A stretch of DNA of 64,000 nt, from positions 576,705 to 640,704 of the forward strand of contig NZ_CABJDN010000004.1 of NCBI RefSeq assembly GCF_902364365.1, written 5' to 3'. Source of the stretch: Bacteroides intestinalis. GTDB taxonomy: Bacteria > Bacteroidota > Bacteroidia > Bacteroidales > Bacteroidaceae. Numbering within the stretch: the stretch's first letter is position 1; the number at the start of each line of letters is the position of its first letter. Below are positions 33,574 to 44,100 of this stretch, piece by piece. A program made the translations under genes and the position numbers. The notes beneath the pieces were generated by a model. The model searched no databases. It was not told the DNA's origin and saw nothing but the letters and a program-made list of their open reading frames with translations.

Positions 33574-34578
33574 TTAATCTGTCTTAATCTGAATCTTGGT
33601 GATTGTTATGTCGCCGCCAATGATGAGAGCGGTTTCAGCGCCATTCATTGTTGCCGCCATACCTTCCGAGATTTTGAATTCCAGGAAGTCCTCACCAGCG
33701 GCAAGAACGATGTTGTTACCGCTTTCACCGCCATCGCGGATGAAAGGAGCACCCCACCAACCATCGCACAGACAGAAAGTCTGAGGAGCATCATGGTGAG
33801 TGAATGTGAACTTAATAGTTTGGCCGGCTTCTGGCGTTATTGCCGAGAGGTCAAGCTCGGATGCTGGGAGATACCACCACCAGCCAGTAGTGTATTCGCC
33901 TTCCCAGATTGAAGCATAGTCTTCACCTCCTTCGCTGCCACCTGCAACCTCGTCAGACAGTGTTACCTCTGGCAAAGTATATTTCTTGCCACTGCAGTCT
34001 TCGAGGGTAACTTGGGCAGGTCCGGCTTTTATACCCATTGGCGAATAGATGTAGAGAGAACCGGTAGCTTTGCGCTTAAAGTTGCTTGCATCTACAACAA
34101 TGTCCTTGCCGTCTTCACCGGGGAAATAAGCCTTGGTGATAAATTCGAGGTCGTTGCCGTACACCTCCACACATTCGTTGATTTTTATTTCCTTGTCAAG
34201 AGGAGCCACGCGCAAAGGCTCGGGCTTGCCGACAGTCAGCATCATGACCGACTCTGCCGATTCGCCGTTGGCTTCTATTGTTACTGTTCCCCCCTCTGCA
34301 GAAACGCCGGCAGGAGTTATTACAGAGATATAGCCGTTGCCTATTTTGGTAATGTTGTTCACAGAGACATTGCCAGGGAACACAACGGAAATGGTCTTCT
34401 CAAGACCCGTACCAGTGATGGTGACAACCTGTCCTTCCATAACTTTTGTAGGCAGGACAGTATTCACCATAAGCACATCGTTGGCATCCGCTACATCATC
34501 GTCGCTGCACGAGGTCAGTGCCATGTTCGACAGCAAAGCGAATCCTAAGATCAGAAGATATATAATATGTTTTTTCAT
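33574..34578 (-). CDS. PUL surface glycan-binding lipoprotein with IPT/TIG domains
   Basis: A 334-residue lipoprotein with signal peptide ending at LTSC (C24) and an acidic SDDD stretch that fits the Bacteroides surface-export signal. Two IPT/TIG immunoglobulin-like domains span about 40-115 and 118-205. A C-terminal domain of about 110 residues is rich in aromatic residues (EYTTGWWWYLPASEL), as expected for a sugar-binding platform. It is the last gene of the SusC/SusD operon, 35 nt after the SusD-like gene, in the usual position of a SusE/SGBP-B protein. Ligand unknown. Confidence 0.88.
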   Translation of the reverse strand: MKKHIIYLLILGFALLSNMALTSCSDDDVADANDVLMVNTVLPTKVMEGQVVTITGTGLEKTISVVFPGNVSVNNITKIGNGYISVITPAGVSAEGGTVTIEANGESAESVMMLTVGKPEPLRVAPLDKEIKINECVEVYGNDLEFITKAYFPGEDGKDIVVDASNFKRKATGSLYIYSPMGIKAGPAQVTLEDCSGKKYTLPEVTLSDEVAGGSEGGEDYASIWEGEYTTGWWWYLPASELDLSAITPEAGQTIKFTFTHHDAPQTFCLCDGWWGAPFIRDGGESGNNIVLAAGEDFLEFKISEGMAATMNGAETALIIGGDITITKIQIKTD

Positions 34579-34613
34579 AAATCTTATTCGTTTGAAATTT
34601 CATTGAATCAGTT

Positions 34614-36308
34614 TTACCAATTGGGGTTTTGCTTCAGATTGCCATTCTTCTGAATTTCAGACTGCGGAATCGGGTACAGGTTGTACTTCTCGTACCACTG
34701 GCGAGTCTTAGTAACTCGATTGAGAATCAAGTTGCCGTTTCCATTCAGTTTGAAGTCTGCCACATCAACATTCTTGAAGAACTCGGCCCCTTTCTTCCAG
34801 CGACGTACATCCCAGAAGCGCTGACCTTCGAAAGCAAGCTCTACCATACGCTCACGCATGTAGCGCTCTTCGAAACCGTTGTTTCCTTGGAATTCAGGCA
34901 TCATGATGTCAGGACGGTTACGAAGCACATTGATAGCCTCGTTGGCTGACATGCCAAAATCTCCCTGTTCGTCAGCATTGCCGTAATAGTTGTACATAGC
35001 CTCTGCATAGTTGAGGTAAACTTCGGCCAGACGCATCACAATCCAGTTGTGGCGTGTTGTAGTCTGGTTGTTGGCTGTGGTGACACAGTTGCCGTCCACA
35101 AACTTCTTCAAGTAGTAGCCCGTGGGAGTTGCGCCGTACTTAGGAGCACCGTTGAAGCCGCTCTGATACGTTTCAATGGCAATCTGCTGAGTTGTGTTAG
35201 ATGGCCAGAGATCGCCGTTCTTCACTACAGTGAGTTCGAAACGTGGGTCAAGACCATCGTATGGATTCTCAGTAGTTACATCAACATCTCCAGGATGTTT
35301 CTCCTTGAATGTCTTGCCATCGGCCTGATATTCGTATGCGTCCACCAGTGCCTGTGTAGGGCAGTTGCCGGAGTTTCCGTTCTCTACACCCACAGGATAA
35401 TTGTACTGCTCGAAGGTGTTGCTTGCCTGGGTGCCAAGAACGAAGATAAATTCAGAATTGGTGAATGTATCGTGCCCCCATAGTTTGGCATACTCGCTGA
35501 GTTTGTAGCCCCAGCGCTGTGCATTATCGATGATGACCTTGCTGGCAGCAGCGGCCTCTTTCCAAATCTCCTTGTTGTTGTCTGTATTAAACAAGGGTGA
35601 AGCCTGATAAAGAAGTACGCGTGCCTTCAGTGCAAGGGCAGCACCACGGGTGGCACGACCAATTTCCTGACCAGGAATGTCATTATACGACACGGGCAGA
35701 TATTCAGCCACGGCATCCAATTCGTTGATGATGAACTTGAACACATCCTTGGCTGGAGTGCGTTCCACGCTGTTGGCCTGCTCATTGGTGAGGGTTGTGG
35801 TCACTAAAGGCACATCGCCGTAGGCACGTACCAACTCGAAGTAGAAATAGGCACGGAGGAAACGCAACTCGTAAGGGAATATCTCAAACTGCTGCACCAT
35901 GGTCTGGTAGTCGGGATCATATTCATAATCCGACAAGTCTATCTTGTGGATGCGCTCAAGGTACATGTGTACCTGAGTGATGGCACGGTATGACCTATCC
36001 CATGTGGTGGAAAAAGGATTCGAAGGAGTCCAACCACCGTTGAAATACTTGTGGATGGGTGAGAAGGAAAGTGCAAACTCAGACTCGTCTGTGGCACTGG
36101 CTATCAGGGCGCCATTACCGTAGGAATCGTCCTTGAATTCGCTCGGCATTTGTGCGTAGACATCGTATACAAGAGCCTTGACACCATTGAGGGGGCTGTT
36201 GTAGGTCCAGTCTTCGTCACGATTCGAAGCTTCGTTGTAATCTAGGTCGGCACAGCCTACAAAGACTACTGCCGCCATACCTAAAAGAGTATATGTTATT
36301 TTGTTCAT
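34614..36308 (-). CDS. SusD/RagB family outer-membrane lipoprotein (second pair)
   Basis: A 564-residue SusD-like lipoprotein (lipid-attachment C19 after VVFVGC) that caps its TonB-dependent partner and delivers glycans. TPR-like helices and the family end are clear: MRLAEVYLNYAEAMYNYYG, RYMRERMVELAFEGQRFWDVRRW and the tail LYPIPQSEIQKNGNLKQNPNW. It lies 14 nt after the shorter SusC-like gene and forms its cognate pair. Confidence 0.95.
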   Translation of the reverse strand: MNKITYTLLGMAAVVFVGCADLDYNEASNRDEDWTYNSPLNGVKALVYDVYAQMPSEFKDDSYGNGALIASATDESEFALSFSPIHKYFNGGWTPSNPFSTTWDRSYRAITQVHMYLERIHKIDLSDYEYDPDYQTMVQQFEIFPYELRFLRAYFYFELVRAYGDVPLVTTTLTNEQANSVERTPAKDVFKFIINELDAVAEYLPVSYNDIPGQEIGRATRGAALALKARVLLYQASPLFNTDNNKEIWKEAAAASKVIIDNAQRWGYKLSEYAKLWGHDTFTNSEFIFVLGTQASNTFEQYNYPVGVENGNSGNCPTQALVDAYEYQADGKTFKEKHPGDVDVTTENPYDGLDPRFELTVVKNGDLWPSNTTQQIAIETYQSGFNGAPKYGATPTGYYLKKFVDGNCVTTANNQTTTRHNWIVMRLAEVYLNYAEAMYNYYGNADEQGDFGMSANEAINVLRNRPDIMMPEFQGNNGFEERYMRERMVELAFEGQRFWDVRRWKKGAEFFKNVDVADFKLNGNGNLILNRVTKTRQWYEKYNLYPIPQSEIQKNGNLKQNPNW

Positions 36309-36322
36309 AAATGTATCTTTTA

Positions 36323-39100
36323 TTAGAAAGTTAATGTGACACCTATGTTGACACCCTTGAACATGGGATATGCTGTCGAAAGTACCTCAGCATCCATAGC
36401 GTCGATGTTGTCGAAGGAAAGAAGGTTCTCGCCCTGAATAAACACCTTGGCTGCGGTAAGAGAGAGTTTCGAGAGCACCGTTGCAGGCACTTTATAGTAA
36501 ACCTCAATGTTTCGCATCTTCAAGAAGTGAACAGGCTTGTACCATACGTTGCTTTTCTGGCTGTTGTTGCTGTTGTTCAGAGTTGTCAGACGCGGGTAAA
36601 GAGCGTTGCTGCCAGCCACATCCCAGCAGTTATTGTAGTAGTCCACTGAAAGGTTACCATTGTCGGCCATGCCACCCCATATTGTTGACGGAAGATACTT
36701 CATGTAGTTGCCAGTGCCCTGGAACCATGCGTTTAGGCCGAAGCCTTTATATTCTACACCGACATTGAAGGCGTAGTTGAGCTCAGGGATGTCAGTAGCA
36801 CCATCGAGACTGGTGACATCAAACTCGTTGATTACTTGGTCATCGTTGAGGTCTTGGTATTTGATGTCACCAGGGCTTACGGTAGAGTATTCCTGACGGT
36901 AACTGGAGTTGATGTCGGCCTGATCCTTGAAAAAGCCTGCCGACTTGAGTCCCCATGCCTCGTTTACACGGTGACCTACAGGGTCGCTCAGCGGATAGGT
37001 CGGTGTGCCGATATACTTGCTCACTTCATTGCGTGCCCACGACAAGTTGGCACCCAAGTTGAGATTGAGGTCGGGAGTGATTTTCTTCACATACTTGGCA
37101 CTTACCTCAAAACCGTAACTCTTAACTTCGCCAACATCGTTGTATGACGACTGTATACCAGCCACCGATGAATTTTCATAGCTTGCAGAGAGCATGATGT
37201 GGTTGCGAAGTTGGTAGAAAGCATCAACTGAGATGTCAAGAGCATTTGCAAGACGAAGGTCAGTACCAAGGTTGAAGCTCGTAGATGTCTCTTGCGAGAA
37301 ATCGGTAGTTGGGAAGGAGCCAAGCGATGCGCCCCATGTAGCACCGTAGTTGTTACCAATAATCACATAACCGTGCGAAACATCCCATGTGGGAAGCCAC
37401 ATGCCATAGGTAGGCATATAGTCGGTATGCTGGATGCCAGCCGATGCACGCAGCTTACCGTAGTTGAGCAGATCATCGTTGTTGTCAGCGTAAATCCAGC
37501 CGAGCGATAGTGTGGGTGAAAATGCCCACTTAGAAGGATAGGTACGGCTGGCTCCGTTACCTGCAAGCACAAGGTCGGCAACGTAGCGGTTCTGAAAATC
37601 GTAGTGGAAGACTCCCATGATGTTCTGACGATAGAAGGTGTTTCCACGTCCATCAGTGCTCACACCACTATTGTCGTAAACAACGGTAGCATTGAAGTGG
37701 TCGTTGTCGAAGAACGAACATTTGTAATTGATACCTACACTGGCCTTTGCTTTCCACCACTGACCGGCATTCCAGTTGTTGAAGGTGAGGTTGGTCTCCT
37801 TGTTACCGAATGTGTTCAGAGCTACGTTGTTCTTATCGCCAATGGTACCGGTGTAACGCTCGTAGCCATACTGGTGTGCCTTGTGCGAATTTTCCGCGTA
37901 AATCGATGAATTGGCATAGCCGGCACTGACAAATACGTTCAGACCATTGAGCAAGAAATCGAGTTTTTGAGACAGCTTGGCATCTACCCACAGTTGACGT
38001 TGATGAGTCTTGTAGAAACCAGACTCCTGAATCTTGGCAATGGGGTTGGCATCACCGTATGCCTCGTTACCCCCCCAGATACCTGTTGAGGTTTTGTAGG
38101 GGAAAGCACTTGCCGGCAGGCTGTAGATAGCAGCTGTAGCATCGTCAGCACTGATGTCGGAGGGTCGCTTGGTCTCTTGGAACATACCGAAGAGGTTCAC
38201 CGACATGAGAGTTGTGTTGGTGATGTTGAAGTCGAGGTTGGCACGAATATTGGCCTTCGACTGGCGCAACTGCGTATTGTAGTCTGGTTGCTTGGTGTCC
38301 TTGAAAGCACCGCGTACATCGGTATAATCAATATGGGTGTAGTATTTCACCTTGTTCGTACCTCCGTACACCGAAACGTATGCATGGTCTTCCTCGGCAC
38401 TATTCTTGAAAGTAAGGTTGCGCCAGTTCACGTTAGGGTAGAAGTACGGATCAGAACCGTCTTTGAAGAGGTTAAGCTCCTGCTCGGTGTATGCGGCAGA
38501 GAGTCCGTCGTTGTGACGAGCACGGTTGAAAGCATTGGCATATCCGTAACCATCTACCATGTCTGCGAATTCAGGGTCGAACTGGAACTTATGGCTGTAG
38601 TTCACTTTGACGTGTGTCTTGCCTTCAACGCCACGTTTTGTCTTCACAAGTATAGCACCATTGATACCCTCATGACCAAGAAGTGCCGTAGCAGCAGCAT
38701 CCTTGAGAATAGTAACGCTCTCCACTTCCTCTACACTGAGGCGGTCGATGGGACGCTCGTAGCCATCGACGAGGATGAGAATGTTTTTATCGTTAAGCGT
38801 GTGATAGCCACGAATATTAAACGAGGCACCCTTATTTTCGTCGCCCGAGAAGCCGCCTTGCGATAGAGCCGTGAGGCCTGGTAGACGTCCATAGAGGGCT
38901 TGGGCAAGGTTAGTTGCCGAAGTCTGCTGCAATTCTTCACCTGTGATTGTGGTTGCGGAAGCAGTGCTGAGGAAATTGCTTATTTCCACGCCGTAACCCA
39001 TATCATAGGCATTTGCATTCTTATCGCTGAGTTTTACCTGCGCATTTGCCGTGAGAGAGACAACAACAGTCGCAAGCATCAACATTCTATTTATATTCAT
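36323..39100 (-). CDS. SusC/RagA TonB-dependent receptor lacking the carboxypeptidase-regulatory-like domain
   Basis: A 925-residue outer-membrane TonB-dependent transporter. After a signal peptide of about 21 residues, the mature chain starts almost directly with the plug (NFLSTASATTITGEELQQTS, then GRLPGLTALSQGG). The carboxypeptidase-D-like N-terminal extension present in most SusC proteins, including the upstream paralogue here, is absent. The plug motifs ILILVDGYERPIDRL and ATALLGHEGINGAILVKTKRG are intact, and the barrel ends in GVTLTF. Its TonB interaction segment may be unusual. It is paired with the SusD-like gene 14 nt downstream. Confidence 0.93.
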   Translation of the reverse strand: MNINRMLMLATVVVSLTANAQVKLSDKNANAYDMGYGVEISNFLSTASATTITGEELQQTSATNLAQALYGRLPGLTALSQGGFSGDENKGASFNIRGYHTLNDKNILILVDGYERPIDRLSVEEVESVTILKDAAATALLGHEGINGAILVKTKRGVEGKTHVKVNYSHKFQFDPEFADMVDGYGYANAFNRARHNDGLSAAYTEQELNLFKDGSDPYFYPNVNWRNLTFKNSAEEDHAYVSVYGGTNKVKYYTHIDYTDVRGAFKDTKQPDYNTQLRQSKANIRANLDFNITNTTLMSVNLFGMFQETKRPSDISADDATAAIYSLPASAFPYKTSTGIWGGNEAYGDANPIAKIQESGFYKTHQRQLWVDAKLSQKLDFLLNGLNVFVSAGYANSSIYAENSHKAHQYGYERYTGTIGDKNNVALNTFGNKETNLTFNNWNAGQWWKAKASVGINYKCSFFDNDHFNATVVYDNSGVSTDGRGNTFYRQNIMGVFHYDFQNRYVADLVLAGNGASRTYPSKWAFSPTLSLGWIYADNNDDLLNYGKLRASAGIQHTDYMPTYGMWLPTWDVSHGYVIIGNNYGATWGASLGSFPTTDFSQETSTSFNLGTDLRLANALDISVDAFYQLRNHIMLSASYENSSVAGIQSSYNDVGEVKSYGFEVSAKYVKKITPDLNLNLGANLSWARNEVSKYIGTPTYPLSDPVGHRVNEAWGLKSAGFFKDQADINSSYRQEYSTVSPGDIKYQDLNDDQVINEFDVTSLDGATDIPELNYAFNVGVEYKGFGLNAWFQGTGNYMKYLPSTIWGGMADNGNLSVDYYNNCWDVAGSNALYPRLTTLNNSNNSQKSNVWYKPVHFLKMRNIEVYYKVPATVLSKLSLTAAKVFIQGENLLSFDNIDAMDAEVLSTAYPMFKGVNIGVTLTF

Positions 39101-39134
39101 ATTTTATAAGTCTTATTGATATTTAAAATCTGGA

Positions 39135-41099
39135 TTACCAACCGGGGTTCTGGTTCAGACCATAGCCCTTGTTGATCTCATCACGTGAAATAGGCGCGAG
39201 ATACCATTTGTCGGTCCACTTGCTCGTCTGGTTGTCAGTATCCCACCATACGCGGGTATTGTTGGTACAAGGTATCTTCTCGTAGATACAGTTCGGCCAA
39301 GGTTCACCGGGTTGGAGACTCGTGTCGCCATTGTGGTCGGCAGGATTCATCTTGTTGCCGTTGGCATCCTTGCGCCATACACGCAGCTGGTGTACCTGTT
39401 TCTTGAATATGTCGGATCTCTTGTAGCGGATGAGGTCATACCAGCGGGAGTCTTCATAACCGAATTCACAGGCACGTTCCTTAAGGAGTTGCTCAATGAA
39501 GTTGTCCTTGTTACTGGTTAGGTTGAGTCCCGGGTTCATTACCTCTATCTTGCCAAGACCTACGCGTGCGCGTACCTTATTAATTTCATCGCAGGCTTTC
39601 GGCAGATTGTCTGTCTGTGCGAGTGCCTCAGCGTAGCAAAGGTGAATGTCAGCCATACGCAGATAAGCAAAGTTGGTCGGATGGTATGCTGCATAGCCGT
39701 TATCGCGGAGATACTTGAACAGTTTCATACGGGTAGACCATGGATTGTCGGTAACAGCAGGATTGAAGGTCTGGTCTACATTGCCACCTTGCCACAGCTC
39801 GGTGCTCGAAAGTCCCTGATATTGCTCGACAAGATTGTTGCGATTCACCACCATTGTCTCGTAGAGACGTGGATCGCGATTGACAAAGATGTCTACGTTG
39901 TTGGGGTTATCGGTATTAAACACATTGTCGTAAGGGAAGTTGCGGCCGTCTGCCATACCAAACATTTCCATATATTCGAGGGTGAAGAGAGCCATACCGA
40001 ACTCATCCATACCTTCTACGTTCCAGTCACCGTTCCAAGCGTCTGTACCCAGACCAGCATGAACTTCAATCACCTTCTCGCTGTTGCCACGGAACCAGTA
40101 GGCGGCACGGAAAGCATTGCAATAGTCTTGCTCACTGTTACCTGTGGGCTCTACAAGAGCGAAATAGTTGCCACTGGCGCTATTGGCTTGGAAGAAATCC
40201 TCACAAGCCTTCAATGCTTTCTGCCAAAGTTCGGGCTTGTAACCGCCAGCCCATACTTGGCTGAGGTCCTGATTCTCCTCGTTGCGAGTGAATTCAAGAT
40301 AAGGTTTGTCACTGTTAAACAGAGGCGAAGCCACGAAGTTCCACAGCCTTACACGCAGACCATAGGCTGAGCCTTTGGTCAGACGTCCAGAGTTGGTGGC
40401 CTGATCTTGCACAAAGAAAGGAAGACCCGGTTCGTCGATGGCGCCCTGGATAAGTCCGTCAATGAACTCTGCTGTCTCGATTACGCCCATGCGCTTGCCA
40501 TCTACAACATCAGTAGCCACGAATGAGCGGTCAACTTTTGGAAGACCTCCGAAGTTGCGAAAAGCATCAAGATAGCGCGATGCCATGATGACATATACCT
40601 CACCACGGAGCTGGCTCTTCTCTGATTCGCTCAAGTCGGGAACTCGATCGATGTTCTCGATGAAAATCCAACCCTCACGGATGGTACGCCAGATGCCTGC
40701 ACGGGCATTGCCGTCACCGTTGGCGATGAAGGGGAACTTGACGAGACCGCCGTTATCCTGGTCGGTCTCGGTAAGGTCACCACCGTAGTACTTTCCGAGA
40801 TTGTGCCATCCGCAGTACGACTGGCAAATATCGGTAAGGGCATCGGGGTGAGAATACCATACTGCACCTGTATAGGTGAAAGGGTTATGCATGGCACCGT
40901 ACATGTGCCAGAGGAAACGCTTTGCATTCTCTCCCTTGGCAAAGATGGAGTCTACGGTCACGTCGACACCTGGCTGCTTGTTGAGGAAGCCATTTCCGAC
41001 GTTGATATCATCGACACAGGAGCTCAGCGATCCCATCCCTATCATGGCACCAGCTACACATATAATAGTAGCAGTTTTTATTTTCTCTATAAGATTCAT
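39135..41099 (-). CDS. SusD/RagB family outer-membrane lipoprotein (first pair)
   Basis: A 654-residue SusD-like lipoprotein with signal peptide ending at LSSC (C28). Family features include RGEVYVIMASRYLDAFRNFGG, LRMADIHLCYAEALAQ, the C-terminal LLKERACEFGYEDSRWYDLIRYK block, and the tail NKGYGLNQNPGW. It is about 90 residues longer than the second SusD, so the two are not recent duplicates. It lies 11 nt after the first SusC gene and partners it in glycan uptake. Confidence 0.95.
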   Translation of the reverse strand: MNLIEKIKTATIICVAGAMIGMGSLSSCVDDINVGNGFLNKQPGVDVTVDSIFAKGENAKRFLWHMYGAMHNPFTYTGAVWYSHPDALTDICQSYCGWHNLGKYYGGDLTETDQDNGGLVKFPFIANGDGNARAGIWRTIREGWIFIENIDRVPDLSESEKSQLRGEVYVIMASRYLDAFRNFGGLPKVDRSFVATDVVDGKRMGVIETAEFIDGLIQGAIDEPGLPFFVQDQATNSGRLTKGSAYGLRVRLWNFVASPLFNSDKPYLEFTRNEENQDLSQVWAGGYKPELWQKALKACEDFFQANSASGNYFALVEPTGNSEQDYCNAFRAAYWFRGNSEKVIEVHAGLGTDAWNGDWNVEGMDEFGMALFTLEYMEMFGMADGRNFPYDNVFNTDNPNNVDIFVNRDPRLYETMVVNRNNLVEQYQGLSSTELWQGGNVDQTFNPAVTDNPWSTRMKLFKYLRDNGYAAYHPTNFAYLRMADIHLCYAEALAQTDNLPKACDEINKVRARVGLGKIEVMNPGLNLTSNKDNFIEQLLKERACEFGYEDSRWYDLIRYKRSDIFKKQVHQLRVWRKDANGNKMNPADHNGDTSLQPGEPWPNCIYEKIPCTNNTRVWWDTDNQTSKWTDKWYLAPISRDEINKGYGLNQNPGW

Positions 41100-41110
41100 T
41101 GTTTTGAATG

Positions 41111-44100
41111 TTAGAAGTTTAAGTTGATACCGAAGTTATAAACACGGGTCATAGGATAACGTGTGCTACCATAGCCTGCTTGTGCCTCTGGGTCATTGGC
41201 CTTGAAGCTTGTGAAAGTAAGAAGGTTATAGCCATTGGCATAAATACGGATGTTGTTGATGGGCACACCTGGTATGTGGAACGAATAACCAATCTCAAGG
41301 TTCTTCAGACGGATATACGATGCATCGACCATCCATGGGTCTGAAAGTGAACCGTTATGCTCGCGTGCCGATTTCTCAAGAGAGATACGTGGCAGGCTGG
41401 CACCGGGGTTATTCTCGGTCCAAGAATTGTCATAGACCCATTTGTTGAGCATTGACTGGTTACCAGTACCGAAGGCTGGAGTATAGAAAGAACTGAGCTG
41501 ACGGTTGACGTGGGTGGCACCTACCCAAGTCATGGAGAAGTCGAGACCTTTCCAGTTGAGCGTTGCGTTTATACTACCAGTATACTCAGGAATATCGCTG
41601 TAGCCGATAGCATGTACATCGTTAGCATCCACCTTACCATCACCTGTGAGGTCAACGAATACGCTGTCACCAGGACGCAATGTAATCTGTTGGTCTGGCA
41701 TGTCAACACCGTAAACTTCCTTGTAGCGCTGTTCGGTTTCACCAGGAACATAGAACTCAAAGAAGTCGTAGCCGAAAGGCTGACCTACAGGATGACCAGT
41801 GTGGTACATGTGTGGGAATTCCTTCTTCACTTCTGCCATTTCCACAACCTTGTTGCGTGCGAAAGCGAATGTAGGAGCTATCGAGTAGTTCACTTTACCT
41901 ATGTGGTCGGCCCAGCGTAGGGTAATTTCATAACCATGGTTCTTGACACGGCCGAAGTTGATGGAGTTGGGTTTGAGAGCGGAAATACCTGCGATGGTTG
42001 TTTCGTTGGAAATGAGGATGTTCTTGCGATCTTCCCAGAAGAAGTCGACACCGAGACTCAAGCGAGATCCAAAGAAGTGTACATCGGCACCATAGTTTTG
42101 CTTGGTGGCTGTTTCCCAAGTAACATTGGGGTTACCGTTGCTGGATTCGCGTGCGCCAGGCATGAACGCACCGTTGTTGGTACCGAAGTTACCTGTACGG
42201 TCGTTGGTCCACCATGCACCACCGTTGTTGGTGTAGAACTGCCATGTGCCAGGCAGATAGAGGAAACGCCCGACACCCTGGTCATTACCTACCTTACCGA
42301 TAGAACCACGAAGTTTGAAATAGGAAACAACGTTACGGATAGGCTCCCAGAATTTTTCAGAAGAGATTATCCAGCCGAGAGAAGCAGAAGGGAAAAAGCC
42401 AAAGCGCTTACCTTTTGCGAAATTCTCTGAGCCGTTATAGCCCATGTTGAGGTCTACCATATACTTAGTCTGATAGTCGTAGGTGATACGGCCTACCATG
42501 CCTACATAACCACGGGGGATAGAATTGTAGACGCCACCAGGATAGTAGTTTTTAGATTCATTATAAAGAACGAGCGCACCGAAATTGTGGTCACCGAACT
42601 TGCGGGTATAGTTGAGACTCGCCTCTGCATACCAGTTTCTACCGCCCCATTTGGACTCTTCATAGCCAAGAGGCCATGAGTCACCCTGACGGACATAAAC
42701 AATCTTTGGAGAACCGTCTTCCTCGTATTCACCCTTAGCGATGGTGGCCTTGTAACTGATACCACCGCCGGTAGTACGTGCTTTCTGCTGTGTATAGTCA
42801 GAGTTGTAAGAACCCTTGATACGGAAATCAAGCCCCTTGGTGATAAAGTCGAGCTTGAGCTTGTACTGAAGGTCGAGGTTTACAACACTCTGACGCTGAG
42901 TAGTATAACCCTGCTCGTAGATAAGGCCGAGACCATCGGAGCCAACTGCGCCAACGAGATTAGGGTCGGAAATAATACGACGTCCCTCACTGTCAAGACC
43001 GTAGCCTGACATTGGCGTACCATTGTTGAGAAGACCCTCAACACCAAAAACACCTGACTGGCCGTTATACTCACCATTACCGATAGAGTTGCGTCTGCCA
43101 ATGCGTCCACCGATGCCGATAGAAAGCGTACTCAGCTTAGAGAAATCTACATCGAGGTTGGCACGGAAGTTGTAACGGCGGTATTTGAAGTTTGCGTCAT
43201 CACCTTGGTCGAAGGTTTTGAAAAGACCGTCCTGATTGAGCATACCGACAGAAACGAAATAGCGGGCATGTTCAGTACCACCCGACACATTAATATTATA
43301 TTGTTCCTGCCATGCGTGGTCGTCCATCAAGTACTTGAACCAGTTGGTGCTTGGATAAACGGTGGGCATATCCATGTCCTTCCAGTGCTGTATAGCTTCC
43401 TTCGAGAACTTCCATCCGTCCTCGGCTACTCCTTCCACTTCCTGAGCATGATTGTAAGCCGTTGCATACTCGTAGGAGTTTGCCGGCTCAAGGAATTTAG
43501 AAATCTGCTGAAGACCTACTGAAGCTGTCAGTGTGATGGTAGGCTTGCCTATCTCGCCGCGACGAGTTGTAACGAGAATAACGCCGTTGGCACCACGTAC
43601 ACCAAAGACAGCCGTAGCGGAAGCATCCTTAAGAATAGAAATGTCCTGCACCTCGTTTGGGTCTATTTGGCTGAACTCACGCTCGACACCATCGACAAGC
43701 ACGAGAGGTTCGGCGCTGTTGAACGAACCGACACCACGGATGCGGATGACAGGGTCATCGGCACCAGGAACACCGGTGTACTGCACCGACTGGAGACCTG
43801 GGAGCTTACCCGAAAGGGTGTTACCAAGTGATGCGGCTGGCGATTTGAGAAGTTCCTTACCACCCACGTTGGAGACAGAACCCGTCAGCGTCACCTTACG
43901 CTGCTGGCCATAGCCGATGACAACCACTTCATCGAGCATCTCATCATCCGATTCCAAAACAACATTAAGAGAAGTTGATGTTGCCTTTGCTTCTTTCGAC
44001 TTGTAGCCGACATACGAAAACACCAAGGTTGAACCCTTGGGAACTCCCGACAAAACATAGTTGCCACTGCTATCTGTTATCGTGCCTTTCGACTTGTCTT

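Noticed and set aside
37604..40370. Long plus-strand open frames across the SusC and SusD genes
   Set aside because: They lie antisense to well-supported genes and their translations show no domain, signal peptide or plausible composition.
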